From assembly GCA_034436235.1 (NCBI GenBank), contig DAOTWB010000058.1, positions 1 through 14,104 on the forward strand: a stretch of 14,104 nucleotides of DNA. The letters are read 5' to 3'. Each line of letters opens with the position of its first letter. Within the stretch, counting starts at the first letter, position 1. The notes beneath the pieces were generated by a model. It was not told the origin of the DNA. It saw only the letters and a list, made by a program, of their open reading frames with translations, and did no database searches. This document shows positions 5,903 to 13,767 of the stretch, piece by piece. The position numbers were made by a program, and so were the translations under genes. Source of the DNA: CP2-2F sp034436235. GTDB lineage: Bacteria; Chloroflexota; Anaerolineae; Aggregatilineales; UBA2796.

Positions 5903-8068
5903 TCAGTTGGCAGAGTCGACCACTTCATAGGCGATGCCGTCCAGCACGACCAAGACGCGAATGCCGAGCGCGAAGTACTCGCGCAATTCAGGATATTGCG
6001 CCAGCAGCGCGAAGTACTCATCGCTCAGGAATGGCACAACGCGGCGCGGCAGCTCGGCTGAGGTGTAGCGCGTATCGATCCACAGTCCGTTGCGCCAGAT
6101 GAAAGTGCGATCGCGCACGGTCACGATCAGCTCGCGGCTTGGCGCGTCTGAGCGCGCAGCGGCAGTTGGCGCAGGCAGGGCGGCTTCCGCCGCGCCCATT
6201 TGCGAGAGCGCTGAGGCAGTTGCTACGGCAGGCGCGCCGCTGCGCCGATCGCGATCGATGCCGCCCGTCTCGCCTGCAGGCGGCTGGAGCGGCACAATAG
6301 GCGGCGGCACGACAGGCGTGACAAGCGGCGGCTCGCCGATGCGCTCGTCTTCTTGGATCAGGAAGGAAGTGTACGGCGTGATGATGCCGTAGCGCACGCT
6401 GAGCAGACGCACGCTCTCCACTAACTCTTTATTCTCGCCGCGCAGCCGAATCGCATTCAGCAGCGCGCCTATCTTGCGCGTCGCCCATAGGCGCGCCACG
6501 AACGCCTCGCCGCCTGCATTCGCCGGAAAGCGCAGCCCGCTGTATGTGAAGCGGCGCGGCGCGCCGTCCACCGTGCCGCGCAAGGTCAGCGCGACTGTGC
6601 CTGCGCCACGATAGCGCCCTGTCACGATCAGCTGTGTGCCTGCGAACAGATCAGGCAGCGGCAGGCTTGGATAGGTATCTTCGAGGATCAGGTCGCCGTC
6701 TAGCTCCAACGTCGGCTTGGCGAGAATTGGCGCGCTGATCTTGCTGTAGAGCGCGCTCACAGCAGCCTCGATATTCTCGTTCGGCTGCACATAAGTGCTG
6801 GTGCCGCCGTGCGCGCTTGAGAGCGTATCCAGCAGCACGGTATCCACATCGTAGCCGACGCCAAAGGCGAACAGGCGCACGTCGCGCTGCGCCGCCGCCG
6901 CGCTGAAATTGGCGATGATCGCGTCAGGATTGGTGACGCCTTCCGTCGGCAAGCCGTCGGTCAGGAACAAGATGACGGCGCTGCGCTCAGGCTCAACTTG
7001 TGAGAGCGCCGCTTGCAGCGCCGCGTTGATATCCGTCGCGCCAATGGCTTCCAGACCGTCGATCCAAGCGGCGGCGCGCTGCGCTTCACTAGCAGGCTGT
7101 AAAGTGCGTCCGTAAATGCGATAGCCGCTGCTGAAAGCGATCACATTGAAGCGATCTTGCGGCATCAGCGCGCTGAGCACAAAGCGCGCCGCCGCGCGCG
7201 CTTGCCGCCACTTCTCGCCTGCCATGCTGCCACTCTGATCCAGCACGATCAGCACGTCTTTCGGGATGCTGCGCGCCGTCTCGACGCGCAACGGCGGCGT
7301 CAGCGCCAACATGAAGAAGCCGTCTTCAAGCGCACTGGCGCGGTAGGTGAGCAGCGCGGCGGCGATCTCTGCATCGTGATAGCTGTAGAAGACGCTGAAA
7401 TCATCGCGCGCGCGGAAGTCGCTCAGCTCCAAGCTGGCGCGGAAACGTCGCTCATCAAGGCGCGTGAGCATGACCTGCGCGTTAGGACTGTACAACGCGC
7501 CGATCGGCGCGCTAGACTCTGCCGTCAGCGTCACAGAGACTTCACGGACGGGCAAGGCGCTCACATAATCGGTCTTGAGCGGATAGGTGTAGCGCAGCGT
7601 GCCGTCCTCAGCGCGCAGCAGGTGACTGTACGTGATCTCAACCTTGCGCTCGCTGCGCGGCGGAATCGGGAAGATGTTCAGCTGCACAGCGCGCCTGCCG
7701 ATGTATTGCAGCAGCACAGGATCGCGGCGCTGTCGCACGATGCGCTCGTAGATTTGGCGCGCTTGGTCGGCATCCAACAACTGACCTTTGATCGGTTGTC
7801 CATCGAGGTATAGCACAAGGTCGCTGACAGCGGCATCTTCGGGCAACGGGAACAAATAGACGCCTTCGGCAGGCGCGCTTGTGCTGTTCACGAAAACTTG
7901 CTGCACAGCCGTGACTGCCAACTGATCGCGGATATTGACCGAGACGCGATGCGCTTGCAAAAAGACGCCTGCGCTGAGCTGCGCGCGAGTCGTCATCAAG
8001 CCTAGCAGGACGAGCAAGCCTGCCAACAGCAAGGCGAAGACGGCAAGAGATAGTTTACGTGACCACAT
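5903..8068 (-). CDS. Exported VIT and von Willebrand factor A domain protein
   Basis: This protein has 721 residues from the ATG at 8068, which is preceded by AAAGAGGTG at ideal distance. A signal peptide or anchor covers residues 1-30 (LAVFALLLAGLLVLLGL core, then TTRAQ). A VIT domain (about 33-160) includes EGVYLFPLPEDAAVSDL and the ARQIYE and LLQYIGRRAVQLNIFPIPP blocks. A VWA domain (about 268-445) has an intact MIDAS metal site: D277-x-S279-x-S281, T345 in GATDINAAL, and D371 in FLTDGLPTEG. Residues 440-575 resemble the post-VWA region of inter-alpha-trypsin-inhibitor-like proteins. A proline-rich stretch (580-600) leads to a small C-terminal domain ending VLVVLDGIAYEVV. It is probably a surface protein for metal-dependent protein-protein contacts; the ligand is unknown. 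No sortase signal is present. It is divergent from the propeptide/subtilase genes, and 82 bp separate it from the thioredoxin gene downstream on the same strand. Confidence 0.9.
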   Translation of the reverse strand: MWSRKLSLAVFALLLAGLLVLLGLMTTRAQLSAGVFLQAHRVSVNIRDQLAVTAVQQVFVNSTSAPAEGVYLFPLPEDAAVSDLVLYLDGQPIKGQLLDADQARQIYERIVRQRRDPVLLQYIGRRAVQLNIFPIPPRSERKVEITYSHLLRAEDGTLRYTYPLKTDYVSALPVREVSVTLTAESSAPIGALYSPNAQVMLTRLDERRFRASLELSDFRARDDFSVFYSYHDAEIAAALLTYRASALEDGFFMLALTPPLRVETARSIPKDVLIVLDQSGSMAGEKWRQARAAARFVLSALMPQDRFNVIAFSSGYRIYGRTLQPASEAQRAAAWIDGLEAIGATDINAALQAALSQVEPERSAVILFLTDGLPTEGVTNPDAIIANFSAAAAQRDVRLFAFGVGYDVDTVLLDTLSSAHGGTSTYVQPNENIEAAVSALYSKISAPILAKPTLELDGDLILEDTYPSLPLPDLFAGTQLIVTGRYRGAGTVALTLRGTVDGAPRRFTYSGLRFPANAGGEAFVARLWATRKIGALLNAIRLRGENKELVESVRLLSVRYGIITPYTSFLIQEDERIGEPPLVTPVVPPPIVPLQPPAGETGGIDRDRRSGAPAVATASALSQMGAAEAALPAPTAAARSDAPSRELIVTVRDRTFIWRNGLWIDTRYTSAELPRRVVPFLSDEYFALLAQYPELREYFALGIRVLVVLDGIAYEVVDSAN

Positions 8069-8140
8069 AAAAGCACCTCTTTCGGAGCATGTCATCCGTA
8101 TATGTGACGCAAAGGCGTGCGCAAACGTTCCCGTGCGCAC

Positions 8141-8170
8141 ATTTGTGAAACGACATCCAATTTGTGCAAC
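8141..8170. repeat. Two near-identical 11-base direct repeats in the divergent intergenic region
   Basis: ATTTGTGAAAC (8141-8151) and ATTTGTGCAAC (8160-8170) differ at one base and start 19 bases apart, close to two helical turns. The second copy is also the left half of the inverted repeat at 8160-8179. Tandem half-sites like this are typical of regulator binding regions. Confidence 0.5.
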
Positions 8171-8179
8171 TGCACAAAT
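8160..8179. promoter_or_regulatory. Perfect inverted repeat, candidate operator between divergent genes
   Basis: ATTTGTGCA and TGCACAAAT form 9-bp arms around a 2-base centre (AC). The site lies 92 bases upstream of the VIT/VWA start (8068) and 75 bases upstream of the propeptide gene start (8254), in the 185-bp gap between these divergent units. Its geometry fits a dimeric helix-turn-helix regulator. A 9-bp stem with a 2-base loop and no T-run is a poor terminator. The regulator is not in the window. Confidence 0.5.
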
Positions 8180-8227
8180 CAAGAGCAGCTTGAGCGCGTT
8201 CAGTACGCGGATTGAGATAAAGTAAGT

Positions 8228-8233
8228 TAAAAT
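8228..8233 (+). promoter_or_regulatory. Possible -10 box (TAAAAT) for the propeptide/subtilase operon
   Basis: TAAAAT lies 20 bases before the ATG at 8254 in a locally AT-rich stretch. TTGAGC (8190-8195) and TTGAGA (8212-8217) are nearby -35-like hexamers, but neither is at 16-18 bases from this box. The assignment is tentative. Confidence 0.25.
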
Positions 8234-8253
8234 ACGTTCCAATCGTTTAACAA

Positions 8254-8703
8254 ATGGACGCGATGTACAGAAATTTTGTTCAGCTAGCTGCCTGTGGACT
8301 GAGCCTGCTGGCGCTTTTGAGCCTCATCACAGCGGCGCCGCAGCGCTCAGCACAAGGTTTAGAGACTCCCGAAGCGCCACAAAGTGCGCAGCGCATACGA
8401 CGGATCATCGTCGAGTTGAGCGCGCCGCCGCTCTCAGTCGTCCACAGCAGAGTCGCCGCTGCACCTGCGCTGCAGCGCGAGCTGGCGTTGCGCGTCGGGC
8501 AGATTCGAATTGCCTTGGAGCAAGCGCTCTTCATTGCACAAGTGACCGACGCACGCATTGGCGCAGTGGTGACAGGGCGCGCGCAGATGACTGTCAACAG
8601 CGTCTCATTAGCAGTGAGCGCTGAGAAAATTCCTCTGATCAGTGCCTTGCGCGGCGTCAAAGCTGTGCATCCCGATCCAACTGTTGAGCGAGGGAGACCT
8701 TAA
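8254..8703 (+). CDS. Stand-alone secreted subtilase propeptide-like (inhibitor I9-like) protein
   Basis: This protein has 149 residues. A signal peptide (about 1-34, LAACGLSLLALLSLITAAP core) is followed by one domain that resembles only the propeptide of the subtilase encoded next. RRIIVELSAPP (49-59) matches TRIIVEMSQPP of that protein, and the C-terminal part, with AE, GVKAVHPD and TVERG (to residue 147), matches its AEEV, GVKNLYPD and IVERA. The protein stops three residues later, exactly where the protease's mature region would begin, and no catalytic residues are present. S8 propeptides fold the protease and inhibit it, and stand-alone I9 proteins do both in trans. The likely role is therefore an extracellular chaperone or inhibitor of the neighbour. 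The alternative is a leftover of a tandem protease duplication. The ATG at 8254 lacks a clear ribosome binding site; ATG 8263 is another option. The subtilase begins 20 bases downstream. Confidence 0.75.
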   Translation: MDAMYRNFVQLAACGLSLLALLSLITAAPQRSAQGLETPEAPQSAQRIRRIIVELSAPPLSVVHSRVAAAPALQRELALRVGQIRIALEQALFIAQVTDARIGAVVTGRAQMTVNSVSLAVSAEKIPLISALRGVKAVHPDPTVERGRP

Positions 8704-8723
8704 AATTGCAGAGAGGTAATCGT

Positions 8724-11700
8724 ATGAGCGTTTTTTCGCGCAGAGCCATTATCTTCGGTCTGATTGCCGCGCTGCTGGCAGGCTTGCTCTCGCTGAACGC
8801 GAGCGCGCCTGTGCGGGCGCAAGATGGCGGCAACACAAAGCGTCCCGGCGCCGCGCCCGACTACAGCAGCGCGCTGCCCGAGCTGACGGCGGACGATCTG
8901 TGGGTGAATGCGCACGGACGCACGCGCATCATCGTGGAAATGAGCCAGCCGCCGACGGCGCTCGCTTTCAGCCTGATGGCAGGCGGCGTTTCAGTGGATG
9001 CAGTGGCTACCAACCTGAACGCTGCCATCGAGGCTGAGCAAACCTTCGCGGTCAATTTCATGGCGAGCTTGCCCGGCAATGTGCGCGTGCTGAACACGCT
9101 GCGCGCTGCCGTGAACGCCATCGTGGTGGAAGTGGACGCTGAAGAAGTCAACGCGCTGCGCCGCGTGCCTGGCGTCAAGAATTTGTATCCCGATAGCATT
9201 GTGGAGCGCGCCAATGCCGACGCTGCGCAGCGCATCTCCGCGCCGCCGGTCTGGCAGTCCGGCTTGACAGGCGCTGGCATCCGCGTTGGCGTGATTGACG
9301 ATGGTCTGGACTATCGTCATGCGCACTTCGGCGGCACGCCTTCAGCCACGTGGGGCAGTTTTAGCGGACCGCTGGCTTCGAAGGTCGTCGGCGGCTACGA
9401 CTTCGTAGGTGACCTGTATGATGCGCGCAATCCGCTCTCCGTGCCTGCGCCCGATCCCGATCCGCTGACCTGCTGGCCCAGCCCTGGCTATCCCACAGGC
9501 TTTGGCGGCGAGACTACGCCTATTCATCACGGCACGCACGTGGCAGGCTCGTTGGCAGGCTACGGCGTCGCGTCCGATGGCTCAACGTATCTCGGTCCGT
9601 ACGGTACAACCACGCCGCTGGGCACCATGCGGATCGGGCCGGGCATCGCGCCGTTAGCACAGCTGTACATCTACCGCGTCTTCGGCTGCTATGGCTCAAC
9701 GGCGACCACCAATGTGGTAGCTGCCATTGACCGCGCTGTTGACCCTGATCAGGATTTCTCGCCGGCTGATCGCCTCGATGTGATCAACATGTCGCTCGGC
9801 GCGAGTTATGGCAGCGGCTTAGGTATCTATGAGACGGCGATCAACAATGCGACCGCCGCAGGCGTAGTGGTAGTGGCTTCGGCAGGCAACGGCGGCGATA
9901 GCTTCTTTGTGACGGGCAGCCCTGCTGCGGCGTCCTCAGCCATCAGCGTGGCGAACACCAGCATGTTCACGCCGCTGTTCACGTTGAACACGCCCACCAC
10001 GCAGTTTCACGCAGGCTTTGGCGCGGCGTTCGGTCCGCCCATCACGTCGCCCATCACAGGTAACATCGTGGAAGCAGAGCCCGTCTTGGCGTGCGGCACT
10101 GGTCCGCTGACCAACGCGGCGGCGATCAACGGCAACATCGCGCTCGTGAATCGCGGCAGCTGTCCGTTTGTGGAAAAAGTGAGGCGCGCGCAAGCCTCAG
10201 GCGCGATTGCGGTCATCGTCTGCTCAGTGACCGGTCCTGCCGGTCCGATGGGCGGCTCCGATCCAACCATCACCATTCCGTCCATCATGTTGGAAGGCTC
10301 GTCCTGCGCAGCTTTCCGCACGCTCAGCCCGCTCAACGGCACGATCTCGCTCAACACACAAGACGGCTTGAACACCAGCTCATCGCGCGGACCGCGCCGC
10401 GCCACCAACATCAGCCCACTGGTGCTGAAGCCTGATGTGGCGGCGCCTGGCACGAACATCCTCTCTTCGGTTGGCCCTGCGTTGCCCGGACCGCTTTACA
10501 ATCAGAGCGCACGCTACAGCGGCACGTCAATGTCAGCGCCGATGATCGCAGGCATGGCAGCCGTGCTACGCCAGCTGCGTCCTACGTGGACGCCTGCTCA
10601 GATCAAGGCGTCGATCATGAACACGGCGGACGCTAACGTCTTCGTCCAGCCGGGCGTGCTGCCCGATATCTTCGGAGTCGGACGTGCAGGCAGCGGACGG
10701 GCGAATCTCTCAGCAGCGCAACAAGCCTCTGTGATCGCCTATGACTCGGCAGCGCCTGAGCGCGTGAGCGTCTCGTTCGGCTTGCTGGAAGTGGTCGGCA
10801 GCGGCACGTTCTCGCGCACGATCACGGTCAAGAACATGGGCACCACGCCTGTCAGCTACGCCGTCTCAGTGCAGAACATCGTGAACCAAAACGGCACGAC
10901 GGTCACTGCCTCGCCCAGCAACATTGTGGTGCCAGTGGCAGGTACCGCGACGGTCACTGTGACCATCACTGCCAATCCTGTCACCAATGGCTCGCTCAAT
11001 CGCGATCCGTCCACACCGACTGTGCAAGGCGGTGTGCGCCGCGAGTGGCTGCCAGAGGTGAACGGCAACATCCTGCTGACGCCTACCAGCGGCCCAGTGC
11101 TGCGCGTGCCGTATCACGCTGTGGTGCGTCCTGTCTCAGAGATGAAAGCGACCACGAGTCACTTGGAACTGACGACGACGAGCGGCACGTTCAATCTGGC
11201 GCAGAGCGGCACAACCTTCTCCACAGGTCCGCTGAGCGGTCCCGGCTTGGAATTCAACGCTGAGGCGATGGTCTCGCCGTTCCGTCTGCTCTACCAGAGT
11301 CCGAACGAGCCGAATGTGTACGGACCGACTGAGAATCACGCTGATATCCGCTATGTTGGCGTGACGAGCGACTACGGCGCGCGCAGCGGCAACCTGAACA
11401 CAACGCAAATCTACTTTGCGATTGTGCCGTGGAGCAACGTGACTACGCCGAAGGAAGTGGAGTACGCAATTTACATTGACGTGAATCGCGATAACATTGA
11501 TGACTACATCCTCTTCAACGCGCGCTTCAGCTCAGGCGGCGTGCAGGTAGATTTCTACGGCTCAAATCTCATAGTAGCAAGCGGCGCTGGCAGCATTGGC
11601 ACAACGCCTGTCGGCATTCAGGACTTCCTGAATCCGATCCAGTTCGCCGATCCGCTCGGACCAGTGCAGACCTATAAGTTCTTAAACAACACTTATGTGC

Positions 11701-12863
11701 TAGGCGTCTCGGCAGGTGGCGCAGGCACCAGTCCGTTCGGCGGCGGCGGCTTGAAGCTGACGCCAGGGCAGCCCTTCAACTTCTACGTGGTCGCCTTCAG
11801 CTACGAGCATTTCGGAGTGATTGATGTCACGCCTGTCATGACCTACAATCCGACGGCAGACATCTTCGACTTCACAGGCGCCAGCGCCGGCGGTCCGTAC
11901 ATCGGCGTGCCGTGGTACTTCGCACGTCCATCTGAGGCTATCCCAGTGGATTACAATCTCGCCAATTACGTGCCGGGCAGCGGTCCTGCGCGCATCCTGC
12001 TGCTGTACTACCACAATCGCAGCGGCTTTGGGCGCACGCAAGTGGTCAACGTCAGCGGGCCGGGCTTGCCCAATCCGCTCACAGGCGATACGATCGGCGT
12101 GTGGCGTCCCAGCAACCAGAATACCTTCTTCCGCACCAGCCTGACCAGCGGACCTGCCAACTACGTCGGCTTGATCGGTCCGTCCTCAGCGGTCATCCCA
12201 GTTGTTGGCGACTGGAATGGCGATGGCACGGATACGCCCGGCTACTACGATCCGTCCAATGGCTTGGTCTCGCTCAGCAACAACCTCGATGGCTCAGGAC
12301 CGTTCATCACATATGTGTTCGGCATCGGCGGCGACTATCCAATCGCAGGTGACTGGGACGGCGACGGCATTGACTCGCTCGGTGTCTACCGCCAATCCAC
12401 AGGTCAGCTGCTGCTGCGCAACGATAACAGCACAGGCTTCGCCGATTTCTACATGGTCTTCGGCATCCCGGGCGATATTCCGTTCGCAGGCGATTGGAAC
12501 AGCAGCGGCTCAGATGCGCCAGGCGTCTTCCGTCCGTCCAACAACACGTTCTACCTGCTCTACAACGTAGGCAATGGTTCGTTCTTCGCCGATGAGGAAG
12601 TGGTCTTCGGCGCTTCGACCGATCAGCCTGTGGCAGGTGACTGGGACGGCAACGGGCTGACCGATCTCGGCGTCTATCGTCCTTCAATGGGCATGTTCTT
12701 ACTGCGGATGCCTGATACGACGGCAACAGGTGGCGGTCACTACACACTGCCGGTCGTGTACGGCATCCCGGGCGATTTCGGTCTGGCAGGACGTTGGTTC
12801 CCGCCGCAGCCGCTGCCGCCGAGCGGACCTGAGGCTGCGCCGACCTTCGTGCCGCGCCAGTGA
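8724..12863 (+). CDS. Secreted subtilisin-like (S8) serine protease with PA insert and C-terminal repeats
   Basis: This protein has 1379 residues from the ATG at 8724, with AGAGAGGT 6 bases upstream. The signal peptide is at 1-32 (IIFGLIAALLAGLLSL core, VRAQ). The I9-type propeptide is at about 65-165. The peptidase domain carries the triad D192 (GVIDDGLD), H269 (HHGTHVAGSLAG) and S602 (SGTSMSAPMIAG), with oxyanion N389 in SAGNG. A protease-associated domain is inserted at about 425-545 (ALVNRGSCPFVEKVRRAQASGAIAV-type core). A Fn3-like region (about 680-805) follows, then a beta-rich segment (about 810-1085) with a DVNRDNIDD calcium-like loop. About five 47-51-residue repeats beginning GDWxGDG (1120-1355) and a Pro-rich tail complete the protein. 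It should be an extracellular endopeptidase that matures by removing its propeptide. It forms an operon with the propeptide-like gene, and a terminator follows. Confidence 0.95.
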   Translation: MSVFSRRAIIFGLIAALLAGLLSLNASAPVRAQDGGNTKRPGAAPDYSSALPELTADDLWVNAHGRTRIIVEMSQPPTALAFSLMAGGVSVDAVATNLNAAIEAEQTFAVNFMASLPGNVRVLNTLRAAVNAIVVEVDAEEVNALRRVPGVKNLYPDSIVERANADAAQRISAPPVWQSGLTGAGIRVGVIDDGLDYRHAHFGGTPSATWGSFSGPLASKVVGGYDFVGDLYDARNPLSVPAPDPDPLTCWPSPGYPTGFGGETTPIHHGTHVAGSLAGYGVASDGSTYLGPYGTTTPLGTMRIGPGIAPLAQLYIYRVFGCYGSTATTNVVAAIDRAVDPDQDFSPADRLDVINMSLGASYGSGLGIYETAINNATAAGVVVVASAGNGGDSFFVTGSPAAASSAISVANTSMFTPLFTLNTPTTQFHAGFGAAFGPPITSPITGNIVEAEPVLACGTGPLTNAAAINGNIALVNRGSCPFVEKVRRAQASGAIAVIVCSVTGPAGPMGGSDPTITIPSIMLEGSSCAAFRTLSPLNGTISLNTQDGLNTSSSRGPRRATNISPLVLKPDVAAPGTNILSSVGPALPGPLYNQSARYSGTSMSAPMIAGMAAVLRQLRPTWTPAQIKASIMNTADANVFVQPGVLPDIFGVGRAGSGRANLSAAQQASVIAYDSAAPERVSVSFGLLEVVGSGTFSRTITVKNMGTTPVSYAVSVQNIVNQNGTTVTASPSNIVVPVAGTATVTVTITANPVTNGSLNRDPSTPTVQGGVRREWLPEVNGNILLTPTSGPVLRVPYHAVVRPVSEMKATTSHLELTTTSGTFNLAQSGTTFSTGPLSGPGLEFNAEAMVSPFRLLYQSPNEPNVYGPTENHADIRYVGVTSDYGARSGNLNTTQIYFAIVPWSNVTTPKEVEYAIYIDVNRDNIDDYILFNARFSSGGVQVDFYGSNLIVASGAGSIGTTPVGIQDFLNPIQFADPLGPVQTYKFLNNTYVLGVSAGGAGTSPFGGGGLKLTPGQPFNFYVVAFSYEHFGVIDVTPVMTYNPTADIFDFTGASAGGPYIGVPWYFARPSEAIPVDYNLANYVPGSGPARILLLYYHNRSGFGRTQVVNVSGPGLPNPLTGDTIGVWRPSNQNTFFRTSLTSGPANYVGLIGPSSAVIPVVGDWNGDGTDTPGYYDPSNGLVSLSNNLDGSGPFITYVFGIGGDYPIAGDWDGDGIDSLGVYRQSTGQLLLRNDNSTGFADFYMVFGIPGDIPFAGDWNSSGSDAPGVFRPSNNTFYLLYNVGNGSFFADEEVVFGASTDQPVAGDWDGNGLTDLGVYRPSMGMFLLRMPDTTATGGGHYTLPVVYGIPGDFGLAGRWFPPQPLPPSGPEAAPTFVPRQ
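12081..12788 (+). repeat. Five tandem repeats inside the subtilase C-terminus
   Basis: There are four clear units of 47-51 residues, at protein residues 1162-1208, 1209-1255, 1256-1304 and 1305-1355. A degenerate unit at 1120-1161 precedes them and lacks the GDW start. Each starts GDW(N/D)xxG, continues with (L/A/P)G(V/Y)(Y/F)(R/D)PS, and ends with a (V/Y)FG or YG-(I/A)-xxD-x-P-x-A block. The first two units hold DWNGDGTD and DWDGDGID, which resemble calcium-binding loops. The units look like blades of a small beta-propeller. DNA similarity is also evident in the GGYGACTGG starts. Confidence 0.85.
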
Positions 12864-12868
12864 CGTTG

Positions 12869-12885
12869 TGAGCGCCTAGCGCTCA
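12869..12885. repeat. Short hairpin after the subtilase stop
   Basis: TGAGCGC and GCGCTCA form a 7-bp stem around CTA, 5 bases after the TGA stop. It has no T-run, so it is not a terminator by itself. It may stabilise the 3' end ahead of the terminator at 12899-12932. Confidence 0.4.
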
Positions 12886-12898
12886 GCTCACCATCAGT

Positions 12899-12932
12899 TC
12901 AGGGCGGCGTGCAAGCGCTGCCCTGACTTTTT
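12899..12932 (+). terminator. Intrinsic terminator of the propeptide/subtilase operon
   Basis: An 11-bp stem with one G-U pair (12899-12909 with 12916-12926) closes a 6-base loop. It is followed by C and five T residues (12928-12932). It lies 36 bases after the subtilase stop and ends 20 bases before the esterase start, so the esterase probably has its own promoter or depends on read-through. Confidence 0.88.
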
Positions 12933-12951
12933 ATGCAGAAAGAGCTACTTC

Positions 12952-13767
12952 ATGCGTCGTCTATTGATGATTCTGCTCTTGTGCGCGTTGCCTGCGCAGG
13001 CGCAAGACGTCGCGTGCGCAGCGCTCCATGGCGAAGTGACCGAATACGCTTTCCAAAGCCAATTGGCAGGTCAGCGCCTGCGCTATGCGCTCTACACGCC
13101 GCCGTGCTTCGCCGCGCCTGAGCGCGCCAACTGGCGTTATCCGATCCTGTACTTACTGCACGGCTCAGATGCGACAGGCACGGACTATTGGCTCAAGCTC
13201 GGTCTGGCTGAGGCGCTTGACGCAGGCATTCGCGATGGCACACTGCCGCCGATGTTGGTCGTGCTGCCGTTCGGCGGCGACCTCGCCAACTTGAATGAGT
13301 TCGGCGCGCGCAGCTTTGCGAACGTCTTGCTCAAAGAGCTGCTGCCAACGGTCGAGCCGACTTTCCGCGCCGATGGGCAGCGCGCCACACGCGCCATCGG
13401 CGGCATCTCGCGCGGCGGCTTCTGGGCATTTCATCTGGCGTTTCTGTATCCAGGCGTCTTCAGCGCGGTCGGCGGACACAGCGCCTTTTTCAGCCTGAGT
13501 CACGCGCCAGCGGCGAATCCGCTCGTGTTGGCGCAGCGCGCGCCCGACCTAGACACGCTCTACATCTGGCTCGATCATGGGCGCGACGATTACGCTGCGC
13601 CGAATATCGCGCTGCTCAGCAGGCGTTTGAGCGCGCGCGGCGTGGCGCATCAATACGTAGTCTATCCTGAAGGTCGCCATGAGGCGGCTTATTGGCGTGC
13701 GCACGTGCGCGATTATCTCGCTTTTTACGGCGCGGCCTGGCGCGATTTTCAGCACGCACGCAGATGA
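12952..13767 (+). CDS. Secreted esterase, alpha/beta-hydrolase (esterase D / feruloyl-esterase-like family)
   Basis: This protein has 271 residues. The N-terminus MRRLLMILLLCALPAQAQ is a signal peptide ending in AQA. A lipobox is not present, because the bases before C11 encode LLL. The mature protein has the putative esterase fold: a first strand pair with LRYALYTPPCF, the oxyanion block ILYLLHGSDATGTDYW (65-80), the nucleophile elbow GGISRGGFWA with S153, a candidate acid D212 or D213 in LDHGRDDY, and the histidine H243 in PEGRHEAAYW. The triad is therefore complete. It should hydrolyse carboxylic esters outside the cytoplasm; the natural substrate (acylated sugars, feruloyl groups or trehalose esters) is not determined. 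It follows the protease terminator closely, and its stop faces the stop of the next gene across four bases. Confidence 0.86.
   Translation: MRRLLMILLLCALPAQAQDVACAALHGEVTEYAFQSQLAGQRLRYALYTPPCFAAPERANWRYPILYLLHGSDATGTDYWLKLGLAEALDAGIRDGTLPPMLVVLPFGGDLANLNEFGARSFANVLLKELLPTVEPTFRADGQRATRAIGGISRGGFWAFHLAFLYPGVFSAVGGHSAFFSLSHAPAANPLVLAQRAPDLDTLYIWLDHGRDDYAAPNIALLSRRLSARGVAHQYVVYPEGRHEAAYWRAHVRDYLAFYGAAWRDFQHARR

Noticed and set aside
7157..7813. Open frame of 218 codons on the plus strand inside the VIT/VWA gene
   Set aside because: The minus-strand VIT/VWA domains are unambiguous here; the plus frame is rich in Arg, Ala and Gln as expected of a shadow frame.
8069..8242. Upstream extension of the VIT/VWA gene from a TTG at 8242
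   Set aside because: The extra 58 residues start with TTG and lack a ribosome binding site, whereas ATG 8068 has a strong one and begins a proper signal peptide.
8254..8703. Frameshifted N-terminus of the subtilase
   Set aside because: The subtilase has its own complete signal peptide and propeptide, and the small protein ends cleanly with TAA before a new ribosome binding site. It is a separate gene or a duplication remnant, not a frameshift.
8706..8723. TTG start for the subtilase at 8706
   Set aside because: It would include the ribosome binding site AGAGAGGT inside the coding region; ATG 8724 fits better.
8736..8753. Tat signal in the subtilase (SRRAII)
   Set aside because: The residues after RR do not match the FLK part of the Tat motif, and large subtilases normally use Sec.
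12081..12788. CRISPR-like or DNA-only tandem repeat
   Set aside because: The periodicity is at protein level with units of 141-153 bases inside one reading frame, and there are no conserved direct repeats with unique spacers.
12952..13005. Lipoprotein signal in the esterase
   Set aside because: The residues before C11 are LLL, which does not fit a lipobox; AQA cleavage is more likely.
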